A DNA stretch of 64,000 nucleotides, from assembly GCF_900215625.1 (NCBI RefSeq), contig NZ_OBEK01000001.1, positions 682,001 to 746,000 of the forward strand, given 5' to 3'. The notes beneath the pieces were generated by a model. The model did no database searches and was not told the DNA's origin. It saw only the letters and a list, made by a program, of their open reading frames with translations. The translations under genes and the position numbers were made by a program. Below are positions 16,324 through 25,366 of this stretch, piece after piece. How positions within the stretch are numbered: the stretch's first letter is position 1; every line of letters starts with the position of its first letter. Origin of the DNA: Terribacillus aidingensis. Its GTDB lineage: Bacteria > Bacillota > Bacilli > Bacillales > Amphibacillaceae.

Positions 16324-17412
16324 ATGAAAGTTCATTTAATCGCAAACATGTATCCAAGCAAAGAACATCCCAACTATGGTGTGTTCGTCGAAAATACAGA
16401 AAAGATACTGGCCCAGGCAGGTGCGACTTTTGATCGCACCGTCGTTACGAAACAGTCCAGTTCCATCGGAAAGCTGCTGGCATACGGAAGTCATTTCTTC
16501 CGCATAATCGGCAAGTCTATCTTTCGGAAATATGATGTTACTTATGTTCACTATGCCACGCATAATTCCATTCCCGTGTTAATAGCAAAAAAACTGAATA
16601 AAAATTTGGTTATTTATACAAATGTGCATGGCAGTGATGTGGTGCCTGAATTCAAGAAAAGGGAGAAATATCAGCCTTATGTAAAGCGGCTGTTGGAGGT
16701 ATCCGACACCGTTATTACGCCAAGCGCGTATTACAAGCAGCTAGTACTGAAAAAATACGGGCTGACTAATCGGATTGAAATCTTCCCTTCAGGCGGCATT
16801 AATAAGGAAACCTTCTATGAAAAGGATCCGCAGCATGCTTACCAAGAATTAAATTTGGATACTTCCTACAAATATATCGGATTTGTTGGCCGCATTGATC
16901 GAGGTAAAGGCTGGGATGTGTATCTGAAGGCTGCAAATATCTTGAAGCAGGAAGGCAGATTGAACAATCACAAATTATTGTTTATCGGCGACGGTTTAGA
17001 AAAAGAAGCATTTGATGAAATGGTAGACAGTTACGGCCTTCGGGAAGTGCTTGTTCATTTTCCGCTGCTGTCCCAGCAAAAGCTGAACAGTGTCTACAAT
17101 AGTATGGAAATCTTCTGCTTTCCCACCATGCGGGAAGGAGAAAGCCTTGGCCTAGTTGGATTGGAAGCGATGGCCTGCGGAACACCGGTAATTGGCAGCC
17201 GCATGGCTGGATTGCTTGATTATATGGAGAATGGAAGAAATGGCTTTTTCTTTGAACCAGGTTCAGCGGAAGAGCTGGCTGGCAGCATCATCACCTATAT
17301 GGACCTTTCGGAAGAAGCCAAGCAGGTGATAAAAGCGGGTGCCCAAAAAACCGCAGCCTCCTATGAGGTGGATGCAATCAAGCCACGTCTAACAAAGATA
17401 TTTTCAGTTTAA
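16324..17412 (+). CDS. Glycosyltransferase family 4
   Basis: 362 aa; ATG at 16324 behind AAGGGG, chosen over an in-frame TTG at 16291 without a site. GT-B fold: the N-terminal domain has YVHYATHNSIPVLIAKK and NVHGSDVVPEF; the C-terminal donor-binding domain has FVGRIDRGKGWDVYLKAA and EGESLGLVGLEAMACGTPVIGS with the retaining-enzyme E-x7-E pattern. It probably transfers a nucleotide-sugar to an envelope glycan or lipid; the acceptor is unknown. It is monogenic, with a clean terminator downstream. Confidence 0.88.
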   Translation: MKVHLIANMYPSKEHPNYGVFVENTEKILAQAGATFDRTVVTKQSSSIGKLLAYGSHFFRIIGKSIFRKYDVTYVHYATHNSIPVLIAKKLNKNLVIYTNVHGSDVVPEFKKREKYQPYVKRLLEVSDTVITPSAYYKQLVLKKYGLTNRIEIFPSGGINKETFYEKDPQHAYQELNLDTSYKYIGFVGRIDRGKGWDVYLKAANILKQEGRLNNHKLLFIGDGLEKEAFDEMVDSYGLREVLVHFPLLSQQKLNSVYNSMEIFCFPTMREGESLGLVGLEAMACGTPVIGSRMAGLLDYMENGRNGFFFEPGSAEELAGSIITYMDLSEEAKQVIKAGAQKTAASYEVDAIKPRLTKIFSV

Positions 17413-17420
17413 TACGAACG

Positions 17421-17451
17421 AAAAGTCCAACGATTAGTTGGACTTTTTTTG
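17421..17451 (+). terminator. Terminator of GT4 gene
   Basis: The stem AAAAGTCCAAC / GTTGGACTTTT with loop GATTA is followed by a T-run. Confidence 0.88.
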
Positions 17452-17476
17452 TAAACTGAATGTAAAACCGTATGAT
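17448..17476 (+). promoter_or_regulatory. Promoter with perfect WalR-type box before wall-lysozyme gene
   Basis: TGTAAA-CTGAA-TGTAAA at 17450-17466 exactly fits TGTWAH-N5-TGTWAH, the WalR (YycF) consensus of B. subtilis. It overlaps the -35 region (TTGTAA, 17449-17454) of a TATGAT -10 at 17471-17476. The downstream gene encodes a putative peptidoglycan hydrolase, the usual WalR target class. Confidence 0.6.
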
Positions 17477-17603
17477 AGAATGTTAAGTTTTGTCTTTGTG
17501 TCTAGTAAAATCCACCTGCTCTTTCTATAGTGAAAAAGAAGCAGTTACATATTTCGACAGAAACCTTTGTACTGCGAATCTATGAAAAGAAAGAGGGTAA
17601 CAG

Positions 17604-20003
17604 GTGGAAAAGAACAGATCGACGTTGGCGATTGTCCTTTTTGCAGGTCTAATTCTCGCTTGCTTAGCGGTAATTCGGCCGTTAGATGTCCAAGCAGAAG
17701 AGAGCTTTTATGCTTTTGCAGCGGGTACAGACTCCGTGCAATTATCAGATGGAAAAGTAGCTAAGGTTACGAACAAGGAGAATGGCTCGTTACAAATTAC
17801 TGGGGATGCAGGGGAACTTTATACGTCCACTATCCCGGATACAGATGTTGCTTCCATTATAGAAACGACCATTAAGAGTGAATCTTATTTGATCGTTGAG
17901 TACCGAACTCACGGTACTGCTCAGGCGCTGCAGTTCGACATTTTACATGTCACAGCAGAAAACCTGGACCGCATTTATCAATCTGATTTATTTGAAGGAG
18001 CTAGGCTGACAGTAAATGAGGAAAAAGCAACAGTTGAAGTCAGCTATCCTAAGATAGAACAAAATGTCCCGTTGGCAGCCCCAACGGAAGTATATATTGA
18101 GGCATTTGCAGTTACACCGCAGCAAGTACAGCAAGAAGGAAAGCATACCGAAGCAGCGGATCAGGGTGTGAAGCGGAGTATGTTCCGTGCAAGTTCTGCG
18201 AATCATGCAAATCCAAGCTATGCTGAAATAAGCAAGAAGCTGACGGATGCTGCCAATGCGTACAATGTGCCGCCTGAGATTGTGAAGTCAATCGCCTTTC
18301 GCGAAAGCGGCTGGAAGCAGTACTGGACGGGCAGCACGCCTTCTTATCAGCAGTCATGCTCGATTGCAGATGGTTCGAATGTCGTAATAGGCTATGATTG
18401 TATTGGAATCGGTATTATGCAGGTTTCTGATTATAATCGCGGCGATAAAGAAGAGATAGAACGTCTGATGCACGACATCGATTATAACATTGAGCGCGGT
18501 ATGAAGATTCTGAAGGATAAGTGGAACGAAGCTAATGCAAAAGCTGAATCCAGCTTACCTTATAATTTGATACCGGTAGTAAACGATGGAAATCCAGATA
18601 AACTGGAAAACTGGTATTTTGCTATCCTAGCTTATAACGGCAGATTAGAGCGAAATGATCCGATTGCAAACCCGCAGACAGCTTATCAGGAGCTTGTTTA
18701 TAAGGAGATGGAGAATCAGTCGTTGGTATCCGCGACACCATTCCCGACGCACTTACTGACTCCTGGAAGAATCACAGGGAAACTTGGGACGTACTTTTCG
18801 TTCCAAACAGATCATGTAACTACTCCAGGGCCATTACATGAAAGCACCCAGAACTTTCAGAAAGGCAGCACAGCTTATGTCACGGCTAACAGCCTGACAT
18901 TCCGCAGCAGCCCAAATGGCTCCTCTATCGGATCACTGCTTAGAGGAGAGAAACTAACAATAACAGGAAACTACAAAGCAAATGATTCAAATGTGAATCA
19001 CTATGTTTGGTATCCTGTTCAAACAAGCAGTGGGAAAAACGGTTATGTTGCCAGTGGGTACTTAAGCAAAGCACCTGTTGTTGTGCATAATTTAGAAGGT
19101 GCCCGTCGTAATGCAACGAGCGCAAGTATTTCCAATTATGGCTGGCACTTAGAGTCTCCGAAAGCGGTCGTGCTGGGACGCAGTGATTTGCCGATTGATG
19201 CATTTACTGGAAGCGTCTTAGCAGCACAGCTCGATTCGCCGCTTTTACTGACAGATCAAGATCGGCTGGAACAAGTGACAATTACGGAAATTGACAGATT
19301 AAATCCGTCAACAATTTATATTGTCGGTGCGGAACCAGCTATTTCGAAAAATGTGGAAAGCGAGCTGCGTAAATATTTCCCGGGGAGCGGCATTAAGCGT
19401 GTTGCTGGCTCGCACAGGTACGCAACAGCTGTCGAGGTAGCAGAAGAAGTGACGGAGGTGGCTAGTAAGCCTTCTGAGATTTTCTTGGCTGTCGGAGATG
19501 AAAACTCACCAGATGCGCTGACAATTGGGCCGCATGCCGGTAAAGAAGGGATCCCAATCTTGCTGACAAGAACGGGCACGCTGCATGATGACGTGAAGAG
19601 CTATATAAGAAATAATGCTATTAGAAAAGTAACTATTATCGGCAGTGAAACAGTCGTATCAAAAAATGTTGTAAACCAAATTAAGCAGCTGGGTGCTTCT
19701 GTGGAACGCGTTTATGGGCCTGACCGCTACGCAACGAATACGGCTGTTATAACGAAGTACTACGGATCTAATCCGGATCAAGTATTCTTTGCTAACGGCC
19801 AGACGACAGTAGATAGTCTGTCCGGTGCACCGCTGGGAGCAAAGTATGATGCTCCTATCGTGTTAACGAGACCTAACGCAGTGACGAAGCCAACACGAGC
19901 ATTCTTAAGCCAGATTGGCAAGCAGCCAGAGATATTCTATCTCGGATCTGAAGCAGCAATAGCAGATCAAACGCGCAATGAGCTTCAGCGTATTTTGCAG
20001 TAA
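17604..20003 (+). CDS. Secreted lysozyme-like wall protein with SH3b and CWB2 repeats
   Basis: 799 aa from a GTG preceded by AGAGGG. A signal peptide (residues 1-33, ending near VQAEES) leads to a unique N-terminal domain (35-165), a lysozyme/transglycosylase-like domain (about 205-370; YNVPPEIVKSIAFRESGW with the putative catalytic Glu, IGIGIMQVSDYN, YFAILAYNGR), an SH3b domain (about 425-490; TFRSSPNGSSIGSLLRGEKL), and three cell-wall-binding type 2 (CWB2/PF04122) repeats (500-799; recurring RYATAVEVAEEV, RYATNTAVI, IYIVGAEPAIS motifs). CWB2 modules bind anionic wall polymers non-covalently. The role is probably peptidoglycan cleavage or remodelling. The upstream WalR-type box agrees with that. 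Confidence 0.88.
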   Translation: MEKNRSTLAIVLFAGLILACLAVIRPLDVQAEESFYAFAAGTDSVQLSDGKVAKVTNKENGSLQITGDAGELYTSTIPDTDVASIIETTIKSESYLIVEYRTHGTAQALQFDILHVTAENLDRIYQSDLFEGARLTVNEEKATVEVSYPKIEQNVPLAAPTEVYIEAFAVTPQQVQQEGKHTEAADQGVKRSMFRASSANHANPSYAEISKKLTDAANAYNVPPEIVKSIAFRESGWKQYWTGSTPSYQQSCSIADGSNVVIGYDCIGIGIMQVSDYNRGDKEEIERLMHDIDYNIERGMKILKDKWNEANAKAESSLPYNLIPVVNDGNPDKLENWYFAILAYNGRLERNDPIANPQTAYQELVYKEMENQSLVSATPFPTHLLTPGRITGKLGTYFSFQTDHVTTPGPLHESTQNFQKGSTAYVTANSLTFRSSPNGSSIGSLLRGEKLTITGNYKANDSNVNHYVWYPVQTSSGKNGYVASGYLSKAPVVVHNLEGARRNATSASISNYGWHLESPKAVVLGRSDLPIDAFTGSVLAAQLDSPLLLTDQDRLEQVTITEIDRLNPSTIYIVGAEPAISKNVESELRKYFPGSGIKRVAGSHRYATAVEVAEEVTEVASKPSEIFLAVGDENSPDALTIGPHAGKEGIPILLTRTGTLHDDVKSYIRNNAIRKVTIIGSETVVSKNVVNQIKQLGASVERVYGPDRYATNTAVITKYYGSNPDQVFFANGQTTVDSLSGAPLGAKYDAPIVLTRPNAVTKPTRAFLSQIGKQPEIFYLGSEAAIADQTRNELQRILQ

Positions 20004-20010
20004 CAGAAAG

Positions 20011-20046
20011 GAGCATGAACATAGCAATGTTTGTGCTCTTTTTTTC
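20011..20046 (+). terminator. Terminator of CWB2 protein gene
   Basis: The hairpin GAGCATGAACAT / ATGTTTGTGCTC (two G-T pairs) is followed by seven T residues. Confidence 0.8.
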
Positions 20047-20056
20047 AGTCATAAGA

Positions 20057-20086
20057 TTTTCAATAATTAGAAAAATATAGTATAGT
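20057..20086 (+). promoter_or_regulatory. Probable sigma-A promoter of AbrB-family gene
   Basis: TTTTCA, an 18-nt spacer and TATAGT end 29 bp before the start codon. Confidence 0.45.
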
Positions 20087-20115
20087 AAATCTATCACAGT
20101 AAAGGAGGCGTTTTC

Positions 20116-20394
20116 ATGAAAAGCACTGGAATTACAAGACGCGTGGACCATCTTGGCCGTGTTGTTGTGCCAAAAGAAATTAGAAGAGAGTTCGGCATTG
20201 AGGAAAAAGATCCAGTGGAAATCTTTGTTGAAGGTGATAAGATCATCTTCCGAAAATATCAGCCTGGTTTTACTTGTGCGATAACCGGAGAGATTACGTC
20301 TGAGAATAAGCAGTACGCAGATAATTTATACCTTAGTCCGGAAGGTGCGCGTATTCTTTACGATAGATTGAAAGATGAATTAGAGTCCAAATAA
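20116..20394 (+). CDS. AbrB/Abh-family transition-state regulator
   Basis: 92 aa; ATG after AAAGGAGG. The N-terminal SpoVT-AbrB swapped-hairpin domain is plain: MKSTGITRRVDHLGRVVVPK, IRREFGIEEKDPVEIFV, DKIIFRKYQP. The C-terminal half (TCAITGEITSENKQYA, LSPEGARILYDRL) is closer to Abh than to AbrB as I recall them. These dimeric/tetrameric proteins bind AT-rich promoters and repress post-exponential genes (competence, biofilm, antibiotics) during growth. comK, a known AbrB target in B. subtilis, lies nearby, though adjacency proves nothing. A hairpin separates it from the converging SDR gene. Confidence 0.9.
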   Translation: MKSTGITRRVDHLGRVVVPKEIRREFGIEEKDPVEIFVEGDKIIFRKYQPGFTCAITGEITSENKQYADNLYLSPEGARILYDRLKDELESK

Positions 20395-20396
20395 AA

Positions 20397-20437
20397 AAGA
20401 CGAGACTGACAATCTATGTCGCTCGTCTTTCTTTTTT
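20397..20437. terminator. Bidirectional terminator
   Basis: AAAAAAGACGAG / CTCGTCTTTCTTTTTTT with an internal GACA/TGTC helix lies between converging genes. Confidence 0.75.
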
Positions 20438-21207
20438 TATGCGGAAGTGGTCCCTTGTCCGCCGTCAATGCGGAAATAGGAACCGGTAATAAAGCTAGCT
20501 TTATTGGAAGCAAGAAAGAGCATTACATCGGTTATTTCTTTCACTTTTGCATAACGATTCTTCGGTACACTTGCTTCAAACCCGCGGCGCGCTGCTTCTT
20601 CGTGGCCGCTGGCGGCTTTTGTTTCAATTGCATCCATCCACTCTGTATCAGCCGCCGAAGGACATACCGCGTTCACACGTATTCCCTGCTCCGCTACCTC
20701 TAAAGCGGCAGTTTTATTCAAGCCAAGCAGAGCATGCTTGGAAGCTACATACGTACTCATGCCAGGGCCGCCCAGCAAGCTCCCAGCACAAGCAGTGTTA
20801 ACTACAGCACCGCCTTTTTGGTGTATCATAACACGCAGCACATGCTTTAATCCAAGAAAAGTGCCGACAACATTGACTTGGAGCACATCTTGAAGGCTTT
20901 CCGCTGTTTGTTCCGTTATTGGAAGAAAATCACCACTAACGCCAGCGTGATTAATAAACACATCAATACGTCCAAAACGGTTGATGGTTTCTTGAACGTA
21001 GCGTTCTGTATCTTGTTCCCTCGTCACATCAGCCGGCAGCAGAAGCTTTTCTGTATCAATAGAAGCAGCTGCTTCTTCTAAAGCTGTTAGTGATAGATCA
21101 ACTAAAGCGAGCTTTGCACCTGCTTCTGCAAAAGCTATGGCTGCAGCTGATCCGATACCGCCCGCAGCACCAGTGATTAATACGACCTTATTATGGAATT
21201 CCTTCAC
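20437..21207 (-). CDS. Short-chain dehydrogenase/reductase (SDR)
   Basis: 256 aa from a GTG behind AGGAGGCTGG. Classical SDR: the cofactor loop ITGAAGGIGSAAA, the acidic residue after strand 2 (LALVDLS) suggesting NAD(H), NHAGVSG in place of NNAG, and the active-site YVASKHALLGL (Tyr-x3-Lys) preceded by Ser in CAGSLLGG. The substrate is unknown; homologues are usually called glucose 1-dehydrogenase or 3-oxoacyl-ACP reductase without proof. It diverges from a TetR-family gene across a 171-bp gap, the usual sign that TetR controls it. Confidence 0.9.
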   Translation of the reverse strand: MKEFHNKVVLITGAAGGIGSAAAIAFAEAGAKLALVDLSLTALEEAAASIDTEKLLLPADVTREQDTERYVQETINRFGRIDVFINHAGVSGDFLPITEQTAESLQDVLQVNVVGTFLGLKHVLRVMIHQKGGAVVNTACAGSLLGGPGMSTYVASKHALLGLNKTAALEVAEQGIRVNAVCPSAADTEWMDAIETKAASGHEEAARRGFEASVPKNRYAKVKEITDVMLFLASNKASFITGSYFRIDGGQGTTSA

Positions 21208-21384
21208 TGTGCCAGCCTCCTAAAATTCGAACAAAAAAATCGATATATACCTTGTTATAGTAATCTTAGCGCATTGACAGGGAAGTAACAATACGCAATA
21301 ATCTGGGGAATGTAACCTAATCAACACTCGTATAAAAATAATACAGCAGAGTAATAATAAACGACAAAAGGGACTGTTTTGTTG

Positions 21385-21999
21385 ATGAATGGGAAGACAG
21401 ATCGTCGCAGCAGGAGGAGCATAAACGCATTCAAGCGAGCATATGTTGACTTGGTTTTAGCAGAGGAAGAGAAACGAATCAGTATTCAGCAAATTGCTGA
21501 TGAAGCGGATTATAATCGCGGTACTTTTTACAAGCACTTTGCCGATAAGGAGAGCTTGAAAGAAAGAATTTTGCAGGACTTTTTGGATGGCATTGCAATA
21601 GCATTGCTGGAGCCGTATAAACATAGAGCGTATGTTAATTTACAAGAGCAGGCCCCGTCAACGATGCGGATTTTTACGCATATCTATGAGGAGAGACGCG
21701 TATTACAGGCGCTGCGAATTTTGTATTCAGATATACATGACAAGATGCTGAACGTTTTTGTGGAATGCTTATCTGGTGATATATATATGGAAACGGAGGA
21801 ACAGAGTATCCCCGTGGATTATGATTTGATGATTCACTTTCAAATGGCAGCTACTGTTGGTTTCATCATGCGGTGGGCGGATACAGACTTTAAGTTTTCC
21901 ACTTTACATGTATCACAGCAATTCACAGAGCTAGTGAGGGTTCGTCCTTACAGGCTAATTAATAAGGATATAACAGAAGAAAAAGACTCCGATTCATGA
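21385..21999 (+). CDS. TetR/AcrR-family transcriptional regulator
   Basis: About 204 aa. The start is ambiguous: TTG-TTG-ATG codons run in frame from 21379, with AAAGGGA ending at 21373; I chose the ATG. The N-terminal HTH is in ISIQQIADEADYNRGTFYKHFADKE, typical of TetR proteins, and the C-terminal domain is a helical ligand/dimer region with RPYRLINKD at the end. It probably represses the divergent SDR gene and itself in response to an unknown ligand. I did not find an obvious long palindromic operator in the intergenic region. Confidence 0.88.
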   Translation: MNGKTDRRSRRSINAFKRAYVDLVLAEEEKRISIQQIADEADYNRGTFYKHFADKESLKERILQDFLDGIAIALLEPYKHRAYVNLQEQAPSTMRIFTHIYEERRVLQALRILYSDIHDKMLNVFVECLSGDIYMETEEQSIPVDYDLMIHFQMAATVGFIMRWADTDFKFSTLHVSQQFTELVRVRPYRLINKDITEEKDSDS

Positions 22000-22022
22000 T
22001 GTATGAATCGGAGTCTTTTTTT
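21980..22022. terminator. Bidirectional terminator
   Basis: A 17-bp perfect stem (GACTCCGATTCAT / ATGAATCGGAGTC core) is flanked by A5 and T7 and sits between converging genes. Confidence 0.9.
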
Positions 22023-22338
22023 AAAGAACAAGGCATGCGGCACCGGCAACAAGCAGTCCGACACCGATTGTCTGCCGCAGTTTGATATGTTCTTTCAAGA
22101 AATAATACGATAGTAAGAGTGTCCACACATACGTAATCGCCGTCAGCGGGAATACGATCGAGTATGGAAGGAGCGTCAATACATAGATATTGATTAATGC
22201 TGCCGAACCGTAACAGGCAAGGCCGATAATTAAAGCGCGGTACGTCTTTACTAGCGGATCGCTTGCGCGTTTGAAGAAGAATCCGCCAAAAGCTCCGAGC
22301 AGTGTACATGACAGTAATAAAACCCAGCTAATTGTCAC
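22021..22338 (-). CDS. Small EamA/SMR-like membrane protein (second of pair)
   Basis: 105 aa from the GTG at 22338 (a TTG at 22347 is possible); it overlaps the preceding gene by 11 nt. Four TM helices in the half-size EamA layout, with the GGFFFKRASD signature early and ITYVWTLLLSYYFLKEH in the third/fourth helix. Similar half-size proteins (ArnE/ArnF type) work as heterodimers that flip undecaprenyl-phosphate-linked sugars, and others are SMR drug exporters. The pairing and the upstream GT2 favour the lipid-linked sugar role (inference). Confidence 0.75.
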   Translation of the reverse strand: MTISWVLLLSCTLLGAFGGFFFKRASDPLVKTYRALIIGLACYGSAALINIYVLTLLPYSIVFPLTAITYVWTLLLSYYFLKEHIKLRQTIGVGLLVAGAACLVL

Positions 22339-22684
22339 CGCCCCCAATCAAGATGGCGCCGACAATAATTAAAGCAGTGCCACCGATATGCATGAGTGAA
22401 ATATGTTCTTCTAAGAAAAACGCTCCCATGAATAATGCAAACACATAACCCAAGCTTAGCAATGGGTGCAGTACGCTTAGCTTGCCAAATCGAAACGCCG
22501 TAATCATCGTTATCGCCCCTGCACCATAACAAACGCAGCCGATCAGTAGAGGAAGGTTGATCTCTCCATCCGCAATTTTCCATAATAACTGTCCGACACT
22601 TGTGAATGCGGCAGACAGCAGAATGAACACAAGGCCAAGCTTCGGGTTATGCTGCGGTTTACTTTCGAGCTGCATGGACTCCAT
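22328..22684 (-). CDS. Small EamA/SMR-like membrane protein (first of pair)
   Basis: 118 aa from the ATG at 22684 behind AAAGGAACC; it overlaps the DUF6020 gene by 26 nt and the next gene by 11 nt. Four TM helices; FTSVGQLLWKIADGE and AFRFGKLSVLHPLLSLGYVF carry the EamA half-repeat pattern, including the conserved helix-1 and Pro/Gly helix-3 positions, and FFLEEHIS marks the last loop. As with its partner, it resembles ArnE/ArnF flippase subunits or paired SMR proteins. It forms part of a four-gene overlapping operon. Confidence 0.75.
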   Translation of the reverse strand: MESMQLESKPQHNPKLGLVFILLSAAFTSVGQLLWKIADGEINLPLLIGCVCYGAGAITMITAFRFGKLSVLHPLLSLGYVFALFMGAFFLEEHISLMHIGGTALIIVGAILIGGGDN

Positions 22685-24398
22685 AAGCGGGTTCCTTTCC
22701 TTTCTTATACAGACTAGCAAAGAGCAGGAAGAAGATACTTACCATTGCATTGCTTACAAGGTATCGATAATCCTGTGCCGGCAAGCCGACAAAGATTGTC
22801 GCTGTATTAAAAAGAACCGGTAAGATCGGCAGCCAAGCTACTGCTCCTAACTTACGTGAAGCAATTAAGGTGAAAAAGATGATGAAAATACTGAATACCG
22901 CTGGGCGCCAGAACAGCTCTTCTGTATGGTAGCGAGATGTTTCCAGCAAATATTCTACCCCATCGTACAATGTTTGGCTGACCGGTTTCGTTTCCAGTCC
23001 CATTTCATTCGGGTCCACATCAATTGTGTAAGGATTTGTGTATCCGTCAACTGGCTTATTAATCTGCCATACTAATGACGTTTGTTTTAAGTAAGCCTCT
23101 GTTACCAAGGCAGGATTTTGCTTCACAATATCGAACCATACGGATAAATAGTTACCCATATCTTCTACGATGACTTCATCATGAAAGTTGTCGTGGAATT
23201 TGATTCGATCTGTCAAATACGGGTTATAAGCATTCCAGTCATTTATTGGCAAAATAGAATCCAAATAAGCAAGCTGTTCCTCAGTCAGCTCTCCGTCTTG
23301 AGAGACAACAGCAGCTATTTGCTGTGTTGGGATGCTCATGGATTCGTTCGGATTGGCTGATTGAATGTTATAAGCTGTAAACACTGGTCCCGTCACAATC
23401 ACATAAAGCGCTGAGACGAGCACAAGCGGTGTCAGCAGCTGCTTCCAAATGCGGCGGTAAGCGATAAGCATGCCAATTGCAGTCATAATGGCAATCGGCA
23501 ATCCGTTATTTCGGAAAAATGCTATGCCTAATAGCACAACGGTAAAGGTAGCGATACCGCTCCATGTGCGCAGATTTTTCCCTTCTTGCAATACAGTCTT
23601 CATTACAAAGATAGTCAGGAAAACGATAAACGTACTATAAACAACGTCCTTCCAGAGAATGGTGGAGAAGATGCCGTTGATTGGCAGTACCGCCCAAAGG
23701 ATAGCCGCTGCCCAAGCAATCTTCTTTCCAAGTCCATATTGGCGGAAGGAATAAAGTCCGTAAGCATAAACAAAAGACAACAGCAGCATTTGGAAAATAA
23801 CGATAACAGCCGGTGAATCCCAAATTTGTGTCAGCGCAAGGATGACCATTGTATAAGCAAACGGGTGCCAGTTGTTGAATTCCATGTTTTCCACTTGTCG
23901 CCAATGGTTTAAGGAATCCGGACTCATATTTCCGGGGAAGAAGGCCAGCAAGTAAAACATCCAGACAAAAATCATCGGCAGCATATACCACACAATCGTC
24001 CACTTGCTTATTTCAGATCGCTGCCATACATACCCCCCTCTCAATAAAAGAAAGGCGATAAAGGAAAAGAAACAGAAAATCGCTGCCAGTGAAATGAAAT
24101 CAACAATCACCGTCTCATACCAAGGCCGATTAAGAAACAGCGGCCAGTCAATTAAGCTGATCAGCGTAAACACAGAGAGGATCGTAATACCAGCTAATAT
24201 GTAACGACGTTCCAGAATCGCATGCGTAACTCCTCTGCGAAACGTCAAGAAAGCAAAAAAGAAACAAATGCTAATCGCAGTAAGAACAGCATACTTCAAA
24301 AGGGAGGTATCCTGTCTTTCCTGCATAACAGCTAATACAGAAATAGTGGCTGCAAAACCTGCAGCCACACTCATCAAAAGATTCCGGAATTGCAGCAT
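22659..24398 (-). CDS. DUF6020-family polytopic membrane protein
   Basis: 579 aa, about 12 TM helices, with a large extracytoplasmic section (roughly residues 345-470). The loop FPGNMSPDSLNHWRQV followed by NNWHPFAYTMVI is the hallmark of the DUF6020 family. An Asp in the first large loop and the overall topology are reminiscent of GT-C glycosyltransferases that use polyprenyl-phosphate sugars, but catalytic activity is unproven. Its ATG overlaps the GT2 stop (TAATG), and its 3' end overlaps the first EamA gene, so the four genes are translationally coupled. It most likely transfers the sugar carried by the lipid made by the GT2 (inference). Confidence 0.75.
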   Translation of the reverse strand: MLQFRNLLMSVAAGFAATISVLAVMQERQDTSLLKYAVLTAISICFFFAFLTFRRGVTHAILERRYILAGITILSVFTLISLIDWPLFLNRPWYETVIVDFISLAAIFCFFSFIAFLLLRGGYVWQRSEISKWTIVWYMLPMIFVWMFYLLAFFPGNMSPDSLNHWRQVENMEFNNWHPFAYTMVILALTQIWDSPAVIVIFQMLLLSFVYAYGLYSFRQYGLGKKIAWAAAILWAVLPINGIFSTILWKDVVYSTFIVFLTIFVMKTVLQEGKNLRTWSGIATFTVVLLGIAFFRNNGLPIAIMTAIGMLIAYRRIWKQLLTPLVLVSALYVIVTGPVFTAYNIQSANPNESMSIPTQQIAAVVSQDGELTEEQLAYLDSILPINDWNAYNPYLTDRIKFHDNFHDEVIVEDMGNYLSVWFDIVKQNPALVTEAYLKQTSLVWQINKPVDGYTNPYTIDVDPNEMGLETKPVSQTLYDGVEYLLETSRYHTEELFWRPAVFSIFIIFFTLIASRKLGAVAWLPILPVLFNTATIFVGLPAQDYRYLVSNAMVSIFFLLFASLYKKGKEPAYGVHAARK

Positions 24399-25366
24399 TA
24401 CTTAGAGCCTCCAGTTCTGGTCATACCTTGGACAGGTTTTGGTTTCGTTTCAGCTTGGATCCGATTCAATTCCAATTCGTACTGCTTGCGCTGATTGGAA
24501 GCTACAGTATCCAGTATCGCACCGCATCCGAAGCTCAAAACCGATAGGACGACCAAGCCGACAGCCAGAATGGCAGAAGGTACACGAGTGATAAACTGCG
24601 TATTAAAGTATTCAACAATCACGGGTATTCCCACAATTAAACCAAGCACCAGAAACAGCATGGACCATGCTGTGAAAAATAGCATCGGTTTATACTCCTT
24701 GAATAGCGTGAAGATCTTATACAAAACTTTGCGTCCGTCTGCTAATGTATTCAGTTTTGAATAACTGCCTTCTGGACGGTCCCGATACAGAATCGGCACT
24801 TCGACAATTGACAGCCGCTTATCTAACGCATGGATTGTCATTTCTGTTTCAATCTCAAAACCAGGACTCATAATCGGCATTGTTTTAACAAACAGGCGGT
24901 CAAAAGCGCGGTAGCCGGTCATAATGTCGCTAAGCTTCTTTTTATAAAGAAAGTTGATACAGTTCTTTACCATCGTATTGCCAAGGTTATGGAACTTACG
25001 TTTATTTTCTTTTACATACGTACCATTGGAAAGTCGGTCACCAATGACCATATTTGCTCGTCCTTCTTGGATTGGCGCGATCAGATCATGGACAAATTCT
25101 GCTGGATACGTGTTGTCTCCATCCACCATCACATAACAGTCAGCATCAATATTGCGGAACATGGAACGAACAACATGTCCTTTCCCTTGCTGGAATTCTT
25201 GGCGGACAATCGCACCATGCTTTCGTGCTACTTCACTTGTTTTGTCCTTTGAATTATTGTCGAATACATATATATCTGCATTCGGCAGCTGTTTCCTGAA
25301 AGCTTCAATAACGTCTCCGATAGTCTGTTCCTCGTTGTAGCATGGAATCAATACAGCTATTTTCAA
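24398..25366 (-). CDS. GT2 polyprenyl-phosphate sugar transferase (DPM/GtrB-like)
   Basis: 322 aa from the TTG at 25366 (AATGGAG about 10 nt upstream); a GTG at 25375 is closer to that site. The GT-A domain has IPCYNEEQTIGDVI, VFDNNSKDKTSEVA, the metal motif VMVDGDNTYPAE and the dolichol-phosphate-mannose-synthase-like segment DIMTGYRAFDR. Two C-terminal TM helices (about 230-252 and 268-290) anchor it, as in GtrB/ArnC/CsbB-type enzymes that load a sugar onto undecaprenyl phosphate. First gene of the minus-strand cassette. Confidence 0.88.
   Translation of the reverse strand: MKIAVLIPCYNEEQTIGDVIEAFRKQLPNADIYVFDNNSKDKTSEVARKHGAIVRQEFQQGKGHVVRSMFRNIDADCYVMVDGDNTYPAEFVHDLIAPIQEGRANMVIGDRLSNGTYVKENKRKFHNLGNTMVKNCINFLYKKKLSDIMTGYRAFDRLFVKTMPIMSPGFEIETEMTIHALDKRLSIVEVPILYRDRPEGSYSKLNTLADGRKVLYKIFTLFKEYKPMLFFTAWSMLFLVLGLIVGIPVIVEYFNTQFITRVPSAILAVGLVVLSVLSFGCGAILDTVASNQRKQYELELNRIQAETKPKPVQGMTRTGGSK

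Noticed and set aside
20437-21999. The SDR/TetR pair as an imported island
   Set aside because: No repeats, integrase or composition shift were seen; it looks like an ordinary divergent regulator/enzyme pair.
24830-25252. A 140-codon plus-strand ORF opposite the GT2 gene
   Set aside because: No ribosome site or recognisable motif; it lies wholly within a well-supported minus-strand gene.
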